Origin: Amycolatopsis sp. cg9
GTDB lineage: Bacteria > Actinomycetota > Actinomycetes > Mycobacteriales > Pseudonocardiaceae
Length of the DNA: 64,000 bases
Assembly: GCF_041346945.1 (NCBI RefSeq)
Contig: NZ_CP166850.1
Location: 8,788,501-8,852,500, forward strand
Direction: 5' to 3'
Shown here: in pieces, positions 15,971 through 24,829 of the stretch
How the letters are laid out: each line of letters opens with the position of its first letter
How positions within the stretch are numbered: the stretch's first letter is position 1
Position numbers and translations under genes: made by a program
The notes under the pieces: model-generated
Told to the model about the DNA's origin: nothing
Databases searched by the model: none
Seen by the model: only the letters and a program-made list of their open reading frames with translations

Positions 15971-17424
15971 CGCTTTTCCCTTCGCCACCAGGCGCGGAAC
16001 GACTCGCGCGGCGGCGCGGGCAGGTCGCGCGCGTTCGTCCACAGTGAACCGGGCCACGGCAGGCGGGACAGCCCGCGACGACCGCCCGGCAGCACCCGCC
16101 GGCCGAACCGGTGCGCGAGGCTCAGGCCGCGTTCGGCGAGACCGAGCCGCCGGGCGTCGGAGAGCACCCACGACGCCGCTTTCATGGCCACCGCCTCGGG
16201 TTTGGGCGGGCCGCCGCGCTGCGCGTCGACCACCCGGGAGCGCAGGTGCACCAGCACCTCGGGGATGTCGATGCGGACCGGGCACGCTTCGAAGCAGGCA
16301 CCGCACAGGCTGGACGCGTACGGGAGGGAGTCGGTCTGCTCGTCGACGCCGACGCCCTTGAGCAGCGGGTTGAGGATCGCGCCGATCGGCCCGGGGTACA
16401 CCGAGCCGTAGGCGTGCCCGCCGGTGCGCTCGTAGACCGGGCAGACGTTGAGGCACGCCGAGCAGCGGATGCAGCGCAGGGCCTGGCGGCCGATCTCGTC
16501 GGCGAGCGCCCGGGTGCGGCCGTTGTCGAGCAGTACGACGTGCATCTCCTGCGGCCCGTCGCCCGGGGTGGTGCCCGACCACGTCGAGGTGTACGGGTTC
16601 ATCCGCTCCCCCGTGCTCGACCGCGGCAGCAGCTGGAGGAACACGTCCAGATCGGACCACGTGGGCACGACCTTTTCGATGCCCACGACCGAAACGAGTA
16701 CTTCCGGGAGCGTCAGGCACATCCGGCCGTTGCCCTCGGACTCCACGACCACGAGGGTGCCGCTCTCGGCCACGGCGAAGTTCGCGCCGGAGACGGCCAT
16801 CTTCGCGCGCAGGAACTTCTCGCGCAGGTGCAGCCGGGCGGCGCCGGCCAGCTCGGCCGGGTCGTCGGTCAGGCCCTCGGGCGCCGGGCGGCCCGCCGTG
16901 GCCATCTCGCGGCGGAAGATCTCCCGGATCTCCGCGCGGTTGCGGTGGATCGCCGGCACCAGGATGTGGCTGGGCAGGTCGTCGCCGAGCTGCACGATGA
17001 GTTCGGCGAGGTCGGTTTCCCACGCGGTGACGCCGTGCTCGGCGAGCGCCTCGTTGAGCCCGATCTCCTGGGTGGCCATCGACTTGACCTTGACCACTTC
17101 GTCGACGCCGTGCTCCCGGGCGATCCGGGCGACGACGTCGCAGGCCTCCCGGGCGTCCCGGGCCCAGTGCACGGTGGCGCCCCGGGCCCGCAGGGCCGCT
17201 TCGAGGGTCAGCAGGTGCTCGTCGAGGCGGCGCAGCGTGTTGTCCTTGATCGCGGCACCGGCCAGGCGCAGTTCCTCCCACTCGGCCACTTCGGCGACGA
17301 CGGCCGCGCGCTTGCCGCGGATCGTGCCGGTGGCGTGGGCGAGGTTGCGGCGCAACTGCGTGTCGGCCAGCGCTTCCCGGGCCGCCGCCGGGAAGGCGGG
17401 CATGCCGACGAACGTGGCGCTCAC
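15967..17424 (-). CDS. lutB: LutB, iron-sulfur lactate utilization protein
   Basis: A 485-aa protein from GTG 17424. The N-terminal LUD domain (about 60-300) is followed by a ferredoxin-like segment with two 4Fe-4S motifs, CIRCSACLNVCPVY (about 317-330) and CGACFEACPVRID (about 368-380), and a C-terminal DUF3390-like tail. LutB shuttles electrons within the LutABC lactate dehydrogenase complex. Its GTG overlaps the lutA stop and its own stop overlaps lutC, both by 4 nt, so the three are a coupled operon. Size and cysteine pattern are standard. Confidence 0.95.
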   Translation of the reverse strand: MSATFVGMPAFPAAAREALADTQLRRNLAHATGTIRGKRAAVVAEVAEWEELRLAGAAIKDNTLRRLDEHLLTLEAALRARGATVHWARDAREACDVVARIAREHGVDEVVKVKSMATQEIGLNEALAEHGVTAWETDLAELIVQLGDDLPSHILVPAIHRNRAEIREIFRREMATAGRPAPEGLTDDPAELAGAARLHLREKFLRAKMAVSGANFAVAESGTLVVVESEGNGRMCLTLPEVLVSVVGIEKVVPTWSDLDVFLQLLPRSSTGERMNPYTSTWSGTTPGDGPQEMHVVLLDNGRTRALADEIGRQALRCIRCSACLNVCPVYERTGGHAYGSVYPGPIGAILNPLLKGVGVDEQTDSLPYASSLCGACFEACPVRIDIPEVLVHLRSRVVDAQRGGPPKPEAVAMKAASWVLSDARRLGLAERGLSLAHRFGRRVLPGGRRGLSRLPWPGSLWTNARDLPAPPRESFRAWWRREKR

Positions 17425-18140
17425 GCGTCCCCCTCGGTCGAAGCCAGCACGTCGGCCAGGTGCAGCACGCGGACACCGGACCGCTGCCGCGACAGCAGGC
17501 CGCCCACGTGCAGCAGGCACGAGTTGTCGCCCGCGACGAGCACCTCGGCTCCGGTCTCGCGGACGTGCCGGGCCTTGTCCGCGCCCATGGCGGTGGACGT
17601 CTCGGCGTTCTTCACCGCGAAGGTGCCGCCGAAGCCGCAGCATTCGTCGGCCGCGGGCAGCTCGACGAGGTCGAGCCCGCGGACCGCGCGCAGCAGCCGC
17701 AGTGGCTTGTCGCCGACGCCGAGCATGCGCAGTGAATGGCAGGTCGGGTGGTAGGTGACGCGGTGCGGGAAGTAGGCGCCGACGTCGGTGACGCCGAGCA
17801 CGTCGACGAGGAACTCGCTCAGCTCGTAGACCTTCGGCCCGGCTCCCGCTGCGTCCCCGGCGCGCCGGGCGACGAGACCGTGCTGGTGCCGGGCCGAGCC
17901 GGCGCACGAGCCCGACGGCGTCACGACGGCGTCGTACCCGGCGAACGCGTCCGCGAAGGCGCGCACGACCGGCACCGCCTCGTCGAGGTAGCCGGTGTTG
18001 ATCATCGGCTGGCCGCAGCAGGTCTGGGCCGGCGGGAAGTCGGCGGCCACGCCGAGGCGCCGCAGCAGCCGGAACACCGCCTTGCCGGTGTCCGGGAACA
18101 GCGAGTCGTTGATGCAGGTGACGAGCACGGCGACGTTCAC
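17421..18140 (-). CDS. lutA: LutA, cysteine-rich lactate utilization protein
   Basis: A 239-aa CCG-domain protein with two cysteine-rich modules: TCCGQPMINTGY (about 41-52) with a downstream SGSCAGS, and ECCGFGGTF (about 166-174) with THPTCH-like YHPTCHSLRM upstream. CCG domains bind unusual Fe-S clusters in LutA, GlpC and heterodisulfide reductase subunits. First gene of lutABC. In several bacteria the operon answers to a GntR-type repressor (LutR/LldR); none is next to it here, so regulation must be by a distant gene. Confidence 0.95.
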   Translation of the reverse strand: MNVAVLVTCINDSLFPDTGKAVFRLLRRLGVAADFPPAQTCCGQPMINTGYLDEAVPVVRAFADAFAGYDAVVTPSGSCAGSARHQHGLVARRAGDAAGAGPKVYELSEFLVDVLGVTDVGAYFPHRVTYHPTCHSLRMLGVGDKPLRLLRAVRGLDLVELPAADECCGFGGTFAVKNAETSTAMGADKARHVRETGAEVLVAGDNSCLLHVGGLLSRQRSGVRVLHLADVLASTEGDA

Positions 18141-18408
18141 GCGCCCCCCTCGGTCACCGCGCCGGGCGGCTCCAAGACTGCACGTCCCGGATCAGGCCGC
18201 ACCATCGCGCCCTCCACATTAAAAGGTTTCAAGTCCCGGCACGGTGACGCTACTACCCGTTCCTTCCGGAAGTCAACGAGGAGAGCGGAGCCCTGGATGA
18301 AACGTTCTACGCTGTCGGCTCACCTGTACCGGACCCGCGTCCAAGGTCGCCCTCGCCGGCCACCGATGGGCGGTACACCCAGGCTCACGCACGGCGCACG
18401 ATGAAGCG
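18141..18408. promoter_or_regulatory. Divergent region between lutA and the P450 gene
   Basis: A 268-bp interval with no supportable gene. An AT-rich patch (ACATTAAAAGGTTTCAAG, 18217-18234) is the likely core of the lut promoter, reading leftward. TTCCGGAA, an 8-bp palindrome, lies near 18264. The P450 start at 18409 has only a weak ribosome site. I see no long inverted repeat typical of a GntR operator. Confidence 0.35.
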
Positions 18409-19596
18409 GTGGCGGTCCAGCCCGTTCCCTACCCCTTCGCGGACGCCGTCGCGCTGCAGGTCCACCCGCGGTTCGCCGAGCTGCGGAAGTCCGCGGCGCC
18501 GGCCCGCGTCACGATGCCCTACGGCGGTGACGCCTGGCTCGTGACGCGCTACGAGCAGACGCGGTTCGTGCTGTCGGACTCCCGGTTCTCGCGCGCCGCC
18601 GCGGCCGGGGCGGACGTGCCGCGCGGGCGTCCCGGCTTCGAACCGGCCGGCAACCTGCTGGCCATGGACCCGCCGGAGCACGACCGGGTCCGGGCGCTGG
18701 TGGCCAAGGCGTTCACCGGCCGGCGGGTGGAGCTGCTCCGGCCCCGGATCCAGGAAATCCTCGACACGCTCCTCTACGGCATCAGCCCGCCCGTGGACTT
18801 CGCCTCGGCGGTGGCGTGGGAGCTGCCCGTGCAGGTGATCGGCGAGCTGCTCGGCGTGCCGCCGGGCGAGCGCCGGATGGTGCGCGAGTGCACCGAAACG
18901 CTCGTCGCCTCGGGCGGGACCGTGACCGCCGCCGACGTCGCGGAAGCACGCGGGAGGCTGGCGGCCGCGCTGACCACGCTGATCGCGCGGCGCCGGGCCG
19001 AGCCCACCGACGACCTGCTGACCGCGCTCGTCGCGGCCCGCGACGAGGACGACCGCCTGACGGACGGCGAACTGCTCATGCTCGGCGTGGCGCTGCTGGC
19101 CGGCGGCCACGAGACCACGGCGAACCTGATCGGCAGCTTCCTGGTCGAGCTGCTGGCCGACCGCGAACGCTGGACGGCGCTCGTCGCACGTCCCGAGCTG
19201 ATCCCGTCGGCGGTGGAGGAGCTGCTGCGGTTCGTGCCGCTGGCGACGGTCGTGGACCTCGCGCGGATCGCCACGGAGGACCTCGAGCTCGGCGGTCAGG
19301 TCATCCGGGCCGGCGACGCGGTCCTGGTCCAGCTGGACTCGGCCAACCGCGACGAATCGGTGTTCGCCTCGGCCGGGGACCTGGACTTCGGCCGCAGGGT
19401 CAACCACCACGTGGCGTTCGGCTTCGGTGCGCACCACTGCGTCGGCGCGCCGCTGGCGAGGCTGGAGCTGCGCGTCCTGCTCTCGACACTGGTTCGTCGC
19501 CTGCCGGGCCTGCGCCTCGCGATCGCCGCGGAGGACCTCGAGTGGCGCCGCGACGGATTGCTGCGCGGCGTCGCGAGCCTGCCCGTCACCTGGTAG
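18409..19596 (+). CDS. Cytochrome P450
   Basis: A 395-aa bacterial P450. The I-helix oxygen-binding motif AGGHETT is near residues 231-237, the ExxR motif EELLR near 270, and the heme loop FGFGAHHCVGAPLARLEL places the axial Cys at about 344. Lack of a membrane anchor means it is soluble and needs a ferredoxin and reductase, neither of which is adjacent. The start is GTG 18409; an ATG at 18401 is in another frame. It stands alone between lutA and a convergent TetR gene, so its substrate cannot be inferred. Length is normal for CYP107-like actinomycete enzymes. Confidence 0.93.
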   Translation: MAVQPVPYPFADAVALQVHPRFAELRKSAAPARVTMPYGGDAWLVTRYEQTRFVLSDSRFSRAAAAGADVPRGRPGFEPAGNLLAMDPPEHDRVRALVAKAFTGRRVELLRPRIQEILDTLLYGISPPVDFASAVAWELPVQVIGELLGVPPGERRMVRECTETLVASGGTVTAADVAEARGRLAAALTTLIARRRAEPTDDLLTALVAARDEDDRLTDGELLMLGVALLAGGHETTANLIGSFLVELLADRERWTALVARPELIPSAVEELLRFVPLATVVDLARIATEDLELGGQVIRAGDAVLVQLDSANRDESVFASAGDLDFGRRVNHHVAFGFGAHHCVGAPLARLELRVLLSTLVRRLPGLRLAIAAEDLEWRRDGLLRGVASLPVTW

Positions 19597-19616
19597 CGGG
19601 CTCGGCCGGACCCGCT

Positions 19617-19629
19617 GTCCATTGTGGAC
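19617..19629. repeat. Short palindrome between convergent genes
   Basis: GTCCA at 19617-19621 and TGGAC at 19625-19629 flank TTG, between the convergent P450 and TetR genes. It is one of several TCCA...TGGA palindromes in the window and could form a small hairpin, but no T-run follows, so I do not call it a terminator. Confidence 0.3.
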
Positions 19630-19657
19630 CACTGAACCACCCGGTGCGCGACCACGG

Positions 19658-20263
19658 TCACCCGCGGGTCGACCGGTCCGCCCCACTGGCCGCCGCGAGG
19701 AGGGTGAGCGCGGCTTGGCGTGCGTCGTCCCCGACGCCGCTCCGGTCGTGGTGGTCCGCCACGACGGTGGCGCCCTCGACGAGGATGAGCAGCTGGCGCG
19801 CGAGGCGCTGCGGGTCGGCGACCCCGGCCCGATCGGCGATCGCGGCGAGCAGTTCCCGGTAGCGGCCGAGGTGGCGCGCCGTGATGGCCCGGACGGTGCT
19901 CGTGTGGTGCTGGGCGGCGGCGTTGAGCATGGCGCAGCCGCGGAAACCCGGCACGTCGTACCACGCTTGGAGGGCCTCGAACAGCGCGCCGAGCTGAGCG
20001 GCCGGGTCGTCGCCGGCGGCGTCGACGGCGTCGGTCAGCCAGCGCACGACCCGGTCGCTGCGCGCTTCGAGCATCGCTTGCACGAGCCCGTCCTTGGTGC
20101 CGAAGTGCCGGTAGAGCGTCTCCTTGGACACGCCGAGACGCGAGCAGAGTTCCGCGACGCCGATGCCGTCGAGCCCGCGTTCGTAGAGCACCTGGGTGGC
20201 GTTCCGCAGGATCGTGGCGCGCGTGCGGCCGGGGTCGATGGTCGAGCCTTTGGCGACGGGCAT
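19658..20263 (-). CDS. TetR-family regulator
   Basis: A 201-aa protein with a TetR helix-turn-helix at about residues 15-60 (ILRNATQVLYERGLDGIGVA and the recognition segment SRLGVSKETLYRHFGTKDGL). The C-terminal domain has GFRGCAMLNAAAQHH, typical of a subgroup acting on efflux genes. It is divergent from an MFS transporter gene, and the 76-bp gap holds two identical 16-nt operator-like sequences, so repression of both promoters is likely. Start ATG 20263. Confidence 0.92.
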   Translation of the reverse strand: MPVAKGSTIDPGRTRATILRNATQVLYERGLDGIGVAELCSRLGVSKETLYRHFGTKDGLVQAMLEARSDRVVRWLTDAVDAAGDDPAAQLGALFEALQAWYDVPGFRGCAMLNAAAQHHTSTVRAITARHLGRYRELLAAIADRAGVADPQRLARQLLILVEGATVVADHHDRSGVGDDARQAALTLLAAASGADRSTRG

Positions 20264-20272
20264 ACCCCGATG

Positions 20273-20326
20273 GTACCGATCGGTTCGATCAGTGTGCTAG
20301 CGTCCGGATCGTACCGATCGGTTCGA
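20273..20326. promoter_or_regulatory. Twin TetR-type operators
   Basis: GTACCGATCGGTTCGA occurs at 20273-20288 and again, identical, at 20311-20326. Each contains the perfect palindrome ACCGATCGGT. The centres are 38 bp apart, and a TAGCGT that could be the -10 of the rightward gene lies between them. The arrangement fits two TetR dimers closing both divergent promoters. Confidence 0.75.
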
Positions 20327-20339
20327 ACTGGGGGTGGGC

Positions 20340-21485
20340 ATGACGGCAGGCCAGGCCACCCGGCTGGCGTTCGGGACCGCGTCCGCCCTCGGGCTCGCGC
20401 GGTTCGCCTACGGGCTGCTCGTGCCGGCCATGCGGGACGACCTCCGGTGGACGTTGGCCGACGCGGGGGCGATCAGCACCGCGAACGGGCTCGGCTACTT
20501 GCTCGGCGCGGTGATCGCGGCCGCGTCGGTGCGGCGGTGGGGCACCGCCGCGGTCTTCCGCTGGGGCATGGTCGTCACGGCGGTGGCGCTGGGCGGCACG
20601 GCGGCCAGCGACGTCTTCGCCGTCCTGCTGACCCTCCGTGCCGTGGCCGGCGCCAGCGGGGCGGTGGTGTTCATCGCGGGCGGGGTGATCGCGGCCCGCG
20701 CCGCGGCTCGCACCGGCTCCGGCAAGCCCATCACGATCTACTTCGCGGGCACCGGCCTGGGCATCATCCTCAGCGGCGCGGCCATCCCCGGCCTGGCCGA
20801 TCACTGGCGGCCGGCCTGGGTCGGCCTGGGCGTGGCAGCGGCGTTGGCGGCCTTGATCAGCTGGCCGGCGGCGGGCGCGGAGGAGGAGCAGCCGGCCGGT
20901 GCGGCCGGCTGGGCCCGGATCGGCCCCCTCTGGCGGGTCGCGGTGGCGTACTTCCTCTTCGCCGCCGGCTACATCGCCTACATCACCTTCCTGTCGGTGT
21001 ACCTGGCCGACAAGCGCGCCTCGGTCATCCAGGTGACGTCGACGTGGACGCTGCTGGGCATCGCCGTCGTGGCCGCTCCCGCCTTGTGGAGCCGGCCGAT
21101 CGCCCGCTGGCCCGGCACCCGCGCACTCGCGCTCGTCCTCGCCCTGCTGGCCGGCGGCGCGGCGCTGCCGCTGCTGTCCCCCGCACCGGCGGTCATGATC
21201 ACGTCCGTGCTCGCCTACGGCGCGACCTTCATGATGATCCCGGCCGCCGTCACCGCGCACATCCGGACCGCGATCGCACCCGCCGACTGGACGGCCACGC
21301 TGGCCGCGTTCACCACGCTGTTCGCCGCCGGGCAGACCGCAGGCCCGCTGCTGGCCGGCACGCTCGCCGACCACACCTCGGCGGCCGCTCCCCTGGCCTG
21401 GACCGCCACCCTCTGCGCCATCGCGGCGGCACTGGCGGCCGTCCCCGCACGACCCGATCCCGAAGTATCTGGAGCACGCTCATGA
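20340..21485 (+). CDS. MFS transporter, YbfB/YjiJ type
   Basis: A 381-aa protein with about 12 hydrophobic helices. The opening LAFGTASALGLARFAYGLLVPAM, with ARFAYG in helix 1, is characteristic of the YbfB/YjiJ group of major facilitator transporters. Start is taken at ATG 20340, which has GGGGG about 5-9 nt upstream, rather than GTG 20334. It is controlled, by inference, by the divergent TetR protein through the twin operators. Its stop overlaps the hydrolase start (ATGA), so exporter and hydrolase are made together, as in a detoxification or resistance unit. Confidence 0.9.
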   Translation: MTAGQATRLAFGTASALGLARFAYGLLVPAMRDDLRWTLADAGAISTANGLGYLLGAVIAAASVRRWGTAAVFRWGMVVTAVALGGTAASDVFAVLLTLRAVAGASGAVVFIAGGVIAARAAARTGSGKPITIYFAGTGLGIILSGAAIPGLADHWRPAWVGLGVAAALAALISWPAAGAEEEQPAGAAGWARIGPLWRVAVAYFLFAAGYIAYITFLSVYLADKRASVIQVTSTWTLLGIAVVAAPALWSRPIARWPGTRALALVLALLAGGAALPLLSPAPAVMITSVLAYGATFMMIPAAVTAHIRTAIAPADWTATLAAFTTLFAAGQTAGPLLAGTLADHTSAAAPLAWTATLCAIAAALAAVPARPDPEVSGARS

Positions 21486-22174
21486 CCTCCTACGTCCTCG
21501 TTCCCGGCATGTGCCACGGCGGCTGGTGCTTCGCCGACCTCACCGAACAGCTGCGCGGACACGGCCACCGCGTCCATCCCCTGACCCTGACCGGCCTCGG
21601 CGAACGCAGCCACCTCCTGCCGGGCGGGGTGAACCTCGACACCCACATCGAAGACGTCACCGCACTGCTGGCCGCCGAGAACATCCACGACGCGGTACTG
21701 GTCGGCCACAGCTACGGCGGAATGGTGATCACGGGCGCCGCCGACCGCGCACCCGAGCGAGTGTCGGGGCTGATCTACCTCGACGCCGTCGTACCGGAAG
21801 ACGGCGACTCCTGCTGGGCACTGGTCTCCGAGCAAGAACGCCGGTGGTACCTCGACGTCGTGGACAGCGGGTACGCCGTGCGCCCACTGCCGTTCTTCGA
21901 TCCGCGCGCCACTCCGCACCCCCTCGCGTCGGTGCTTCAGCCGCTTCGCTTGTGGGGCAACGCTTCGCGACTCCGGCACCGGGCTTACGCCTACGCGGCC
22001 GGCTGGGAGGGCGAGTCACCGTTCACTTCCATTTACGAGCGCCTGCGCACGGAGCCGGGGTGGACGACGCACGCCCTCGACGGTGGCCACAACCTCATGC
22101 GGGACAACCCGGGCGAACTGCTGGAGATCCTGCTCGACGCCGCTCGGGCGGACACGGTCGTCACCGAGTCCTGA
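21482..22174 (+). CDS. Alpha/beta hydrolase, small esterase type
   Basis: A 230-aa alpha/beta hydrolase of the plant-esterase-like (salicylate-binding-protein/MES-like) bacterial group. It has the oxyanion segment LVPGMCHGGWCF, the nucleophile elbow GHSYGG (Ser near 80), and the catalytic His in DGGHNLM (about 205). No signal peptide, so cytosolic. It is translationally coupled to the MFS gene and shares its TetR control. Substrate unknown; an ester of a small toxic molecule is a reasonable guess. Stops 15 bp before the convergent sensor kinase gene. Confidence 0.88.
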   Translation: MTSYVLVPGMCHGGWCFADLTEQLRGHGHRVHPLTLTGLGERSHLLPGGVNLDTHIEDVTALLAAENIHDAVLVGHSYGGMVITGAADRAPERVSGLIYLDAVVPEDGDSCWALVSEQERRWYLDVVDSGYAVRPLPFFDPRATPHPLASVLQPLRLWGNASRLRHRAYAYAAGWEGESPFTSIYERLRTEPGWTTHALDGGHNLMRDNPGELLEILLDAARADTVVTES

Positions 22175-22189
22175 CGCCGCAGGACGACC

Positions 22190-23779
22190 TCAGGGCACCG
22201 GCGCCGTCCACACCAGACGGGTGCCGCCCCCGGCCGGGCGTTCCAGACGCAACGATCCACCCGCCTCCGTGGCGCGCTGGCCGAGGTTGCGGAGTCCGCT
22301 GTGCGCCACGGCTTCCGGCATCCCGATCCCCGTGTCCGTCACCTCGACGACCAAGTCGCGGTCCAACGACACGGTGACCGCCAGCTCGGCCGCCCTCGCG
22401 TGGCGCAGGACGTTGCTGACCGCTTCGCGGACGACCGCCTCGGCGTGCTCGGCCAGTCCGGCCGGGACGCGGTCGAACGCTCCGGACAGCCGCACCGTCG
22501 TGCGGATCGCGGAGTCGGCCGTCGTAGCGGCGATCGCGTTCTGGAGACGCGCTCGCAGGCCCCGTGCGGCTCCCGGTTGCTTGTGGAGGGCGAAGATCGC
22601 GCTGCGGATCTCCTCGATGACGTCCTGGAGCTGGTCGATGTGCTGGGTGAGCCGGGCGGTGACCGCGGGCGAGCCGGATCGGCGGCGGGTGCCCTCGATC
22701 CCCAGGCCCACCGCGAAGAGCCGCTGGATGACGTGGTCGTGCAGGTCGCGGGCGATGCGGTCGCGGTCCACCACGACGTCGAGCTCCCGGCGGGCGGCCT
22801 GGCTTTCGGCGTCGCGCAGCGCCAGCGCGGCCTGGTCGGCGAAGGCGGACACGAGCTGCAGCTCGTGCTCGTCGAACCGCGCCGCCCCGTGGCCGCGGAT
22901 CGCCAGGAGCACGCCCGCGGTGGATTCGCCGGACCGCAGCCGCACCGCCAGCGCCGGGCCGAGAGCCACGTCGAGGCCGTCGGTCAGGTCGAACGCCAGG
23001 CTCGGGACGCTGCGCGGCACGTGGTCCAGCAGGACCGCGCCGGAGGTCGACCCGTCGAGCGGGATCCGGCGGCCGGTCAGCTCGTCCGCGTCGGGGCCGG
23101 CGCACACCGCGACCGCCAGCGCCCCACCCGCCACGGGCAGCGCGATGAGCGCGTCGTCGGCACCGGTGAGCTCCGCGGCCCGGCTCGCGATCAGGCGCAG
23201 CACCTCGTGCACATCGGTCCCGCCCAGCAGCTCCGCGGCGATCTCGCCGGTGGCCTCCAGCCACCGCTGCCTGCTCCGGCTCTCCTCGTAGAGCCGCGCG
23301 TTGTCGACGGCGATCCCGGCGGCCGCCGCCAGCGCGACGATCGTCCGTTCGTCGTCGGCGGTGAACGGCTGCTCCCCGCTCAGGTACAGCCGGCCGAGCA
23401 CCTCGCCCCGCACCAGCAACGGGACGCCCAGGAAGCTGCGCAGCGAAGGGTGCCCCGGCGGGAACCCGCGGGCCGGCCCCAGGTCGGCGAGGCGCACCGG
23501 CGCCCGGCCGGTCACGAGGGTGCCGAGCAGGCCGTGACCGGCCGGTGGCGGGCCCATCCCCTCCCGCGTGGCGACGTCCACGCCGGTCACGGCGAACGCG
23601 GTCGTCCGGCCGTCCTCGTCGAGCAGGGCCAGCGCGCCGTACCGGGCGCCGACCAGGCCCGCCGCGGCGGTCACGATCCGGTGCAACGTCGTCTCGAGCT
23701 CCAGACCGGCGGAAAACGCGAGGACGGCCGCCGGCAGCGCGTCCATCCGGTCCCGGCCCGACGTCGTTTCCTCGGGCAT
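22190..23779 (-). CDS. GAF-domain sensor histidine kinase, DevS/DosS-like
   Basis: A 529-aa kinase with two GAF domains (about 25-165 and 180-325), a HisKA_3 dimerisation domain with the phospho-acceptor in RDLHDHVIQRL (His347), and an HATPase_c domain (VVREAVSNVLRHARA as N box, VTDTGIGM as G1 box near the end). No membrane segment, so cytosolic. The architecture is that of mycobacterial DevS/DosT, whose first GAF binds heme and senses O2, NO or CO. I cannot verify a heme-ligand His from sequence alone. A DevR-like regulator gene lies 1 kb away. Start ATG 23779. Confidence 0.88.
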   Translation of the reverse strand: MPEETTSGRDRMDALPAAVLAFSAGLELETTLHRIVTAAAGLVGARYGALALLDEDGRTTAFAVTGVDVATREGMGPPPAGHGLLGTLVTGRAPVRLADLGPARGFPPGHPSLRSFLGVPLLVRGEVLGRLYLSGEQPFTADDERTIVALAAAAGIAVDNARLYEESRSRQRWLEATGEIAAELLGGTDVHEVLRLIASRAAELTGADDALIALPVAGGALAVAVCAGPDADELTGRRIPLDGSTSGAVLLDHVPRSVPSLAFDLTDGLDVALGPALAVRLRSGESTAGVLLAIRGHGAARFDEHELQLVSAFADQAALALRDAESQAARRELDVVVDRDRIARDLHDHVIQRLFAVGLGIEGTRRRSGSPAVTARLTQHIDQLQDVIEEIRSAIFALHKQPGAARGLRARLQNAIAATTADSAIRTTVRLSGAFDRVPAGLAEHAEAVVREAVSNVLRHARAAELAVTVSLDRDLVVEVTDTGIGMPEAVAHSGLRNLGQRATEAGGSLRLERPAGGGTRLVWTAPVP

Positions 23780-23825
23780 GTCCCCACAGTGGCACGCCGG
23801 CCCGGTCCGCGGCGGGATCCCGACC

Positions 23826-23839
23826 GACGACTTTCGCCC
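23826..23839. promoter_or_regulatory. DevR-box-like site between kinase and nitroreductase
   Basis: GACGACTTTCGCCC resembles the DosR/DevR consensus half GGGACTTTCGGCCC with one base missing. It sits between the divergent kinase (23779) and nitroreductase (23927) genes, a 147-bp gap that holds no other clear signal. Binding is inferred. Confidence 0.4.
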
Positions 23840-23926
23840 GGCCGCGGAGGCCGTTCGGCACTTGGCCGGGGCCGTCGCCGGGGCGGACGGTGGAGCGATC
23901 CAGGAATCCACAGGTCGGAGCCGTCC

Positions 23927-24829
23927 ATGAAGACCGGTGTCATGCCCGTCGGGCACCTCAGCGCAAGCCAGGTGCACGCCGTCCTCCTCGCGGCCACGGC
24001 TCCCCCGCCGCTGCGGACCGCCCGGCCGTGGCGATTCCAGTGCACGCCCGATTCCCTTGAGCTGTACGCCGATCCGCTCACCGGCGGCACCGACAACGAC
24101 CAGCGGGAACGCCTGCTGGACTGCGGCGCGGCCCTGCTCAACCTCCGGCTGGCGATCAAGGCGCAGGGCAGCCACGCCGACGTCCGGCTGTTCCCCACGG
24201 CGGGCCGGCCCGAACTGCTCGCCATCGTCCAGCCGCACGGGTACGAGACGATCACCCCGCACGACGAGGAGCTCGTGGCGGCCATCGCCGGCCGGCAGAG
24301 CAACCGGCGTCCGTTCACCGCCGCCCACATCTCCGACGCGGTGCAGCGGCAGCTCAGGCGAGCGGCCGAGGTGGAACGCGCGTGGCTGGCCACCATCACC
24401 GCCGACCAGGTGCCGCAGCTGCGGGAGATCATGCGCCGCACCGAAACCCCGCCCGCGACCCCCGGGCCCGGCGGCGGGAGCGACCTCGACGTCGACCCGG
24501 ACCGGCTGGTCGTGGTCATCGGCTCGCTGCACGACACCGTCCTCGGCCGCTTCCAGGCCGGTCAGGCCATGCAGCGGGTGCTGCTGACGGCGTCCGCCGC
24601 GGGACTCTCGGCCGCCTTGTCCGCGCAGGCGATGGCGGTGCCGTCGACCCGGCGTGAGCTGCGGCAGCTGGTCGGCGGCGGGCTCTGGCCCCAGATCATG
24701 CTGCGCCTCGGCCACGGCACCGCGGTGCCTGCCAAGGCGCGGACGCCGCTCGAGGACGTCGTGATCAGCGACGCGCACCCGTTCGCCACTAGCCGCCCGA
24801 ACGGCGCTCCGCACCGTGGATCCCGGTGA
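23927..24829 (+). CDS. Acg-like NAD(P)H nitroreductase
   Basis: A 300-aa protein of the Acg/Rv2032-type nitroreductase family. It opens [20 protein letters not shown], and has RPWRFQ, the [10 protein letters not shown] segment near residues 122-131 and the C-terminal LRLGHG...PLEDVV. Acg proteins are FMN-binding-fold proteins of the mycobacterial DosR regulon, some of which have lost flavin reduction activity. It lies divergent from the DevS-like kinase, and its 3' end overlaps the convergent response-regulator gene by 41 bp, an unusual arrangement that could couple their expression through antisense transcription. Slightly shorter than the typical 330 aa. Confidence 0.85.
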   Translation: MKTGVMPVGHLSASQVHAVLLAATAPPPLRTARPWRFQCTPDSLELYADPLTGGTDNDQRERLLDCGAALLNLRLAIKAQGSHADVRLFPTAGRPELLAIVQPHGYETITPHDEELVAAIAGRQSNRRPFTAAHISDAVQRQLRRAAEVERAWLATITADQVPQLREIMRRTETPPATPGPGGGSDLDVDPDRLVVVIGSLHDTVLGRFQAGQAMQRVLLTASAAGLSAALSAQAMAVPSTRRELRQLVGGGLWPQIMLRLGHGTAVPAKARTPLEDVVISDAHPFATSRPNGAPHRGSR

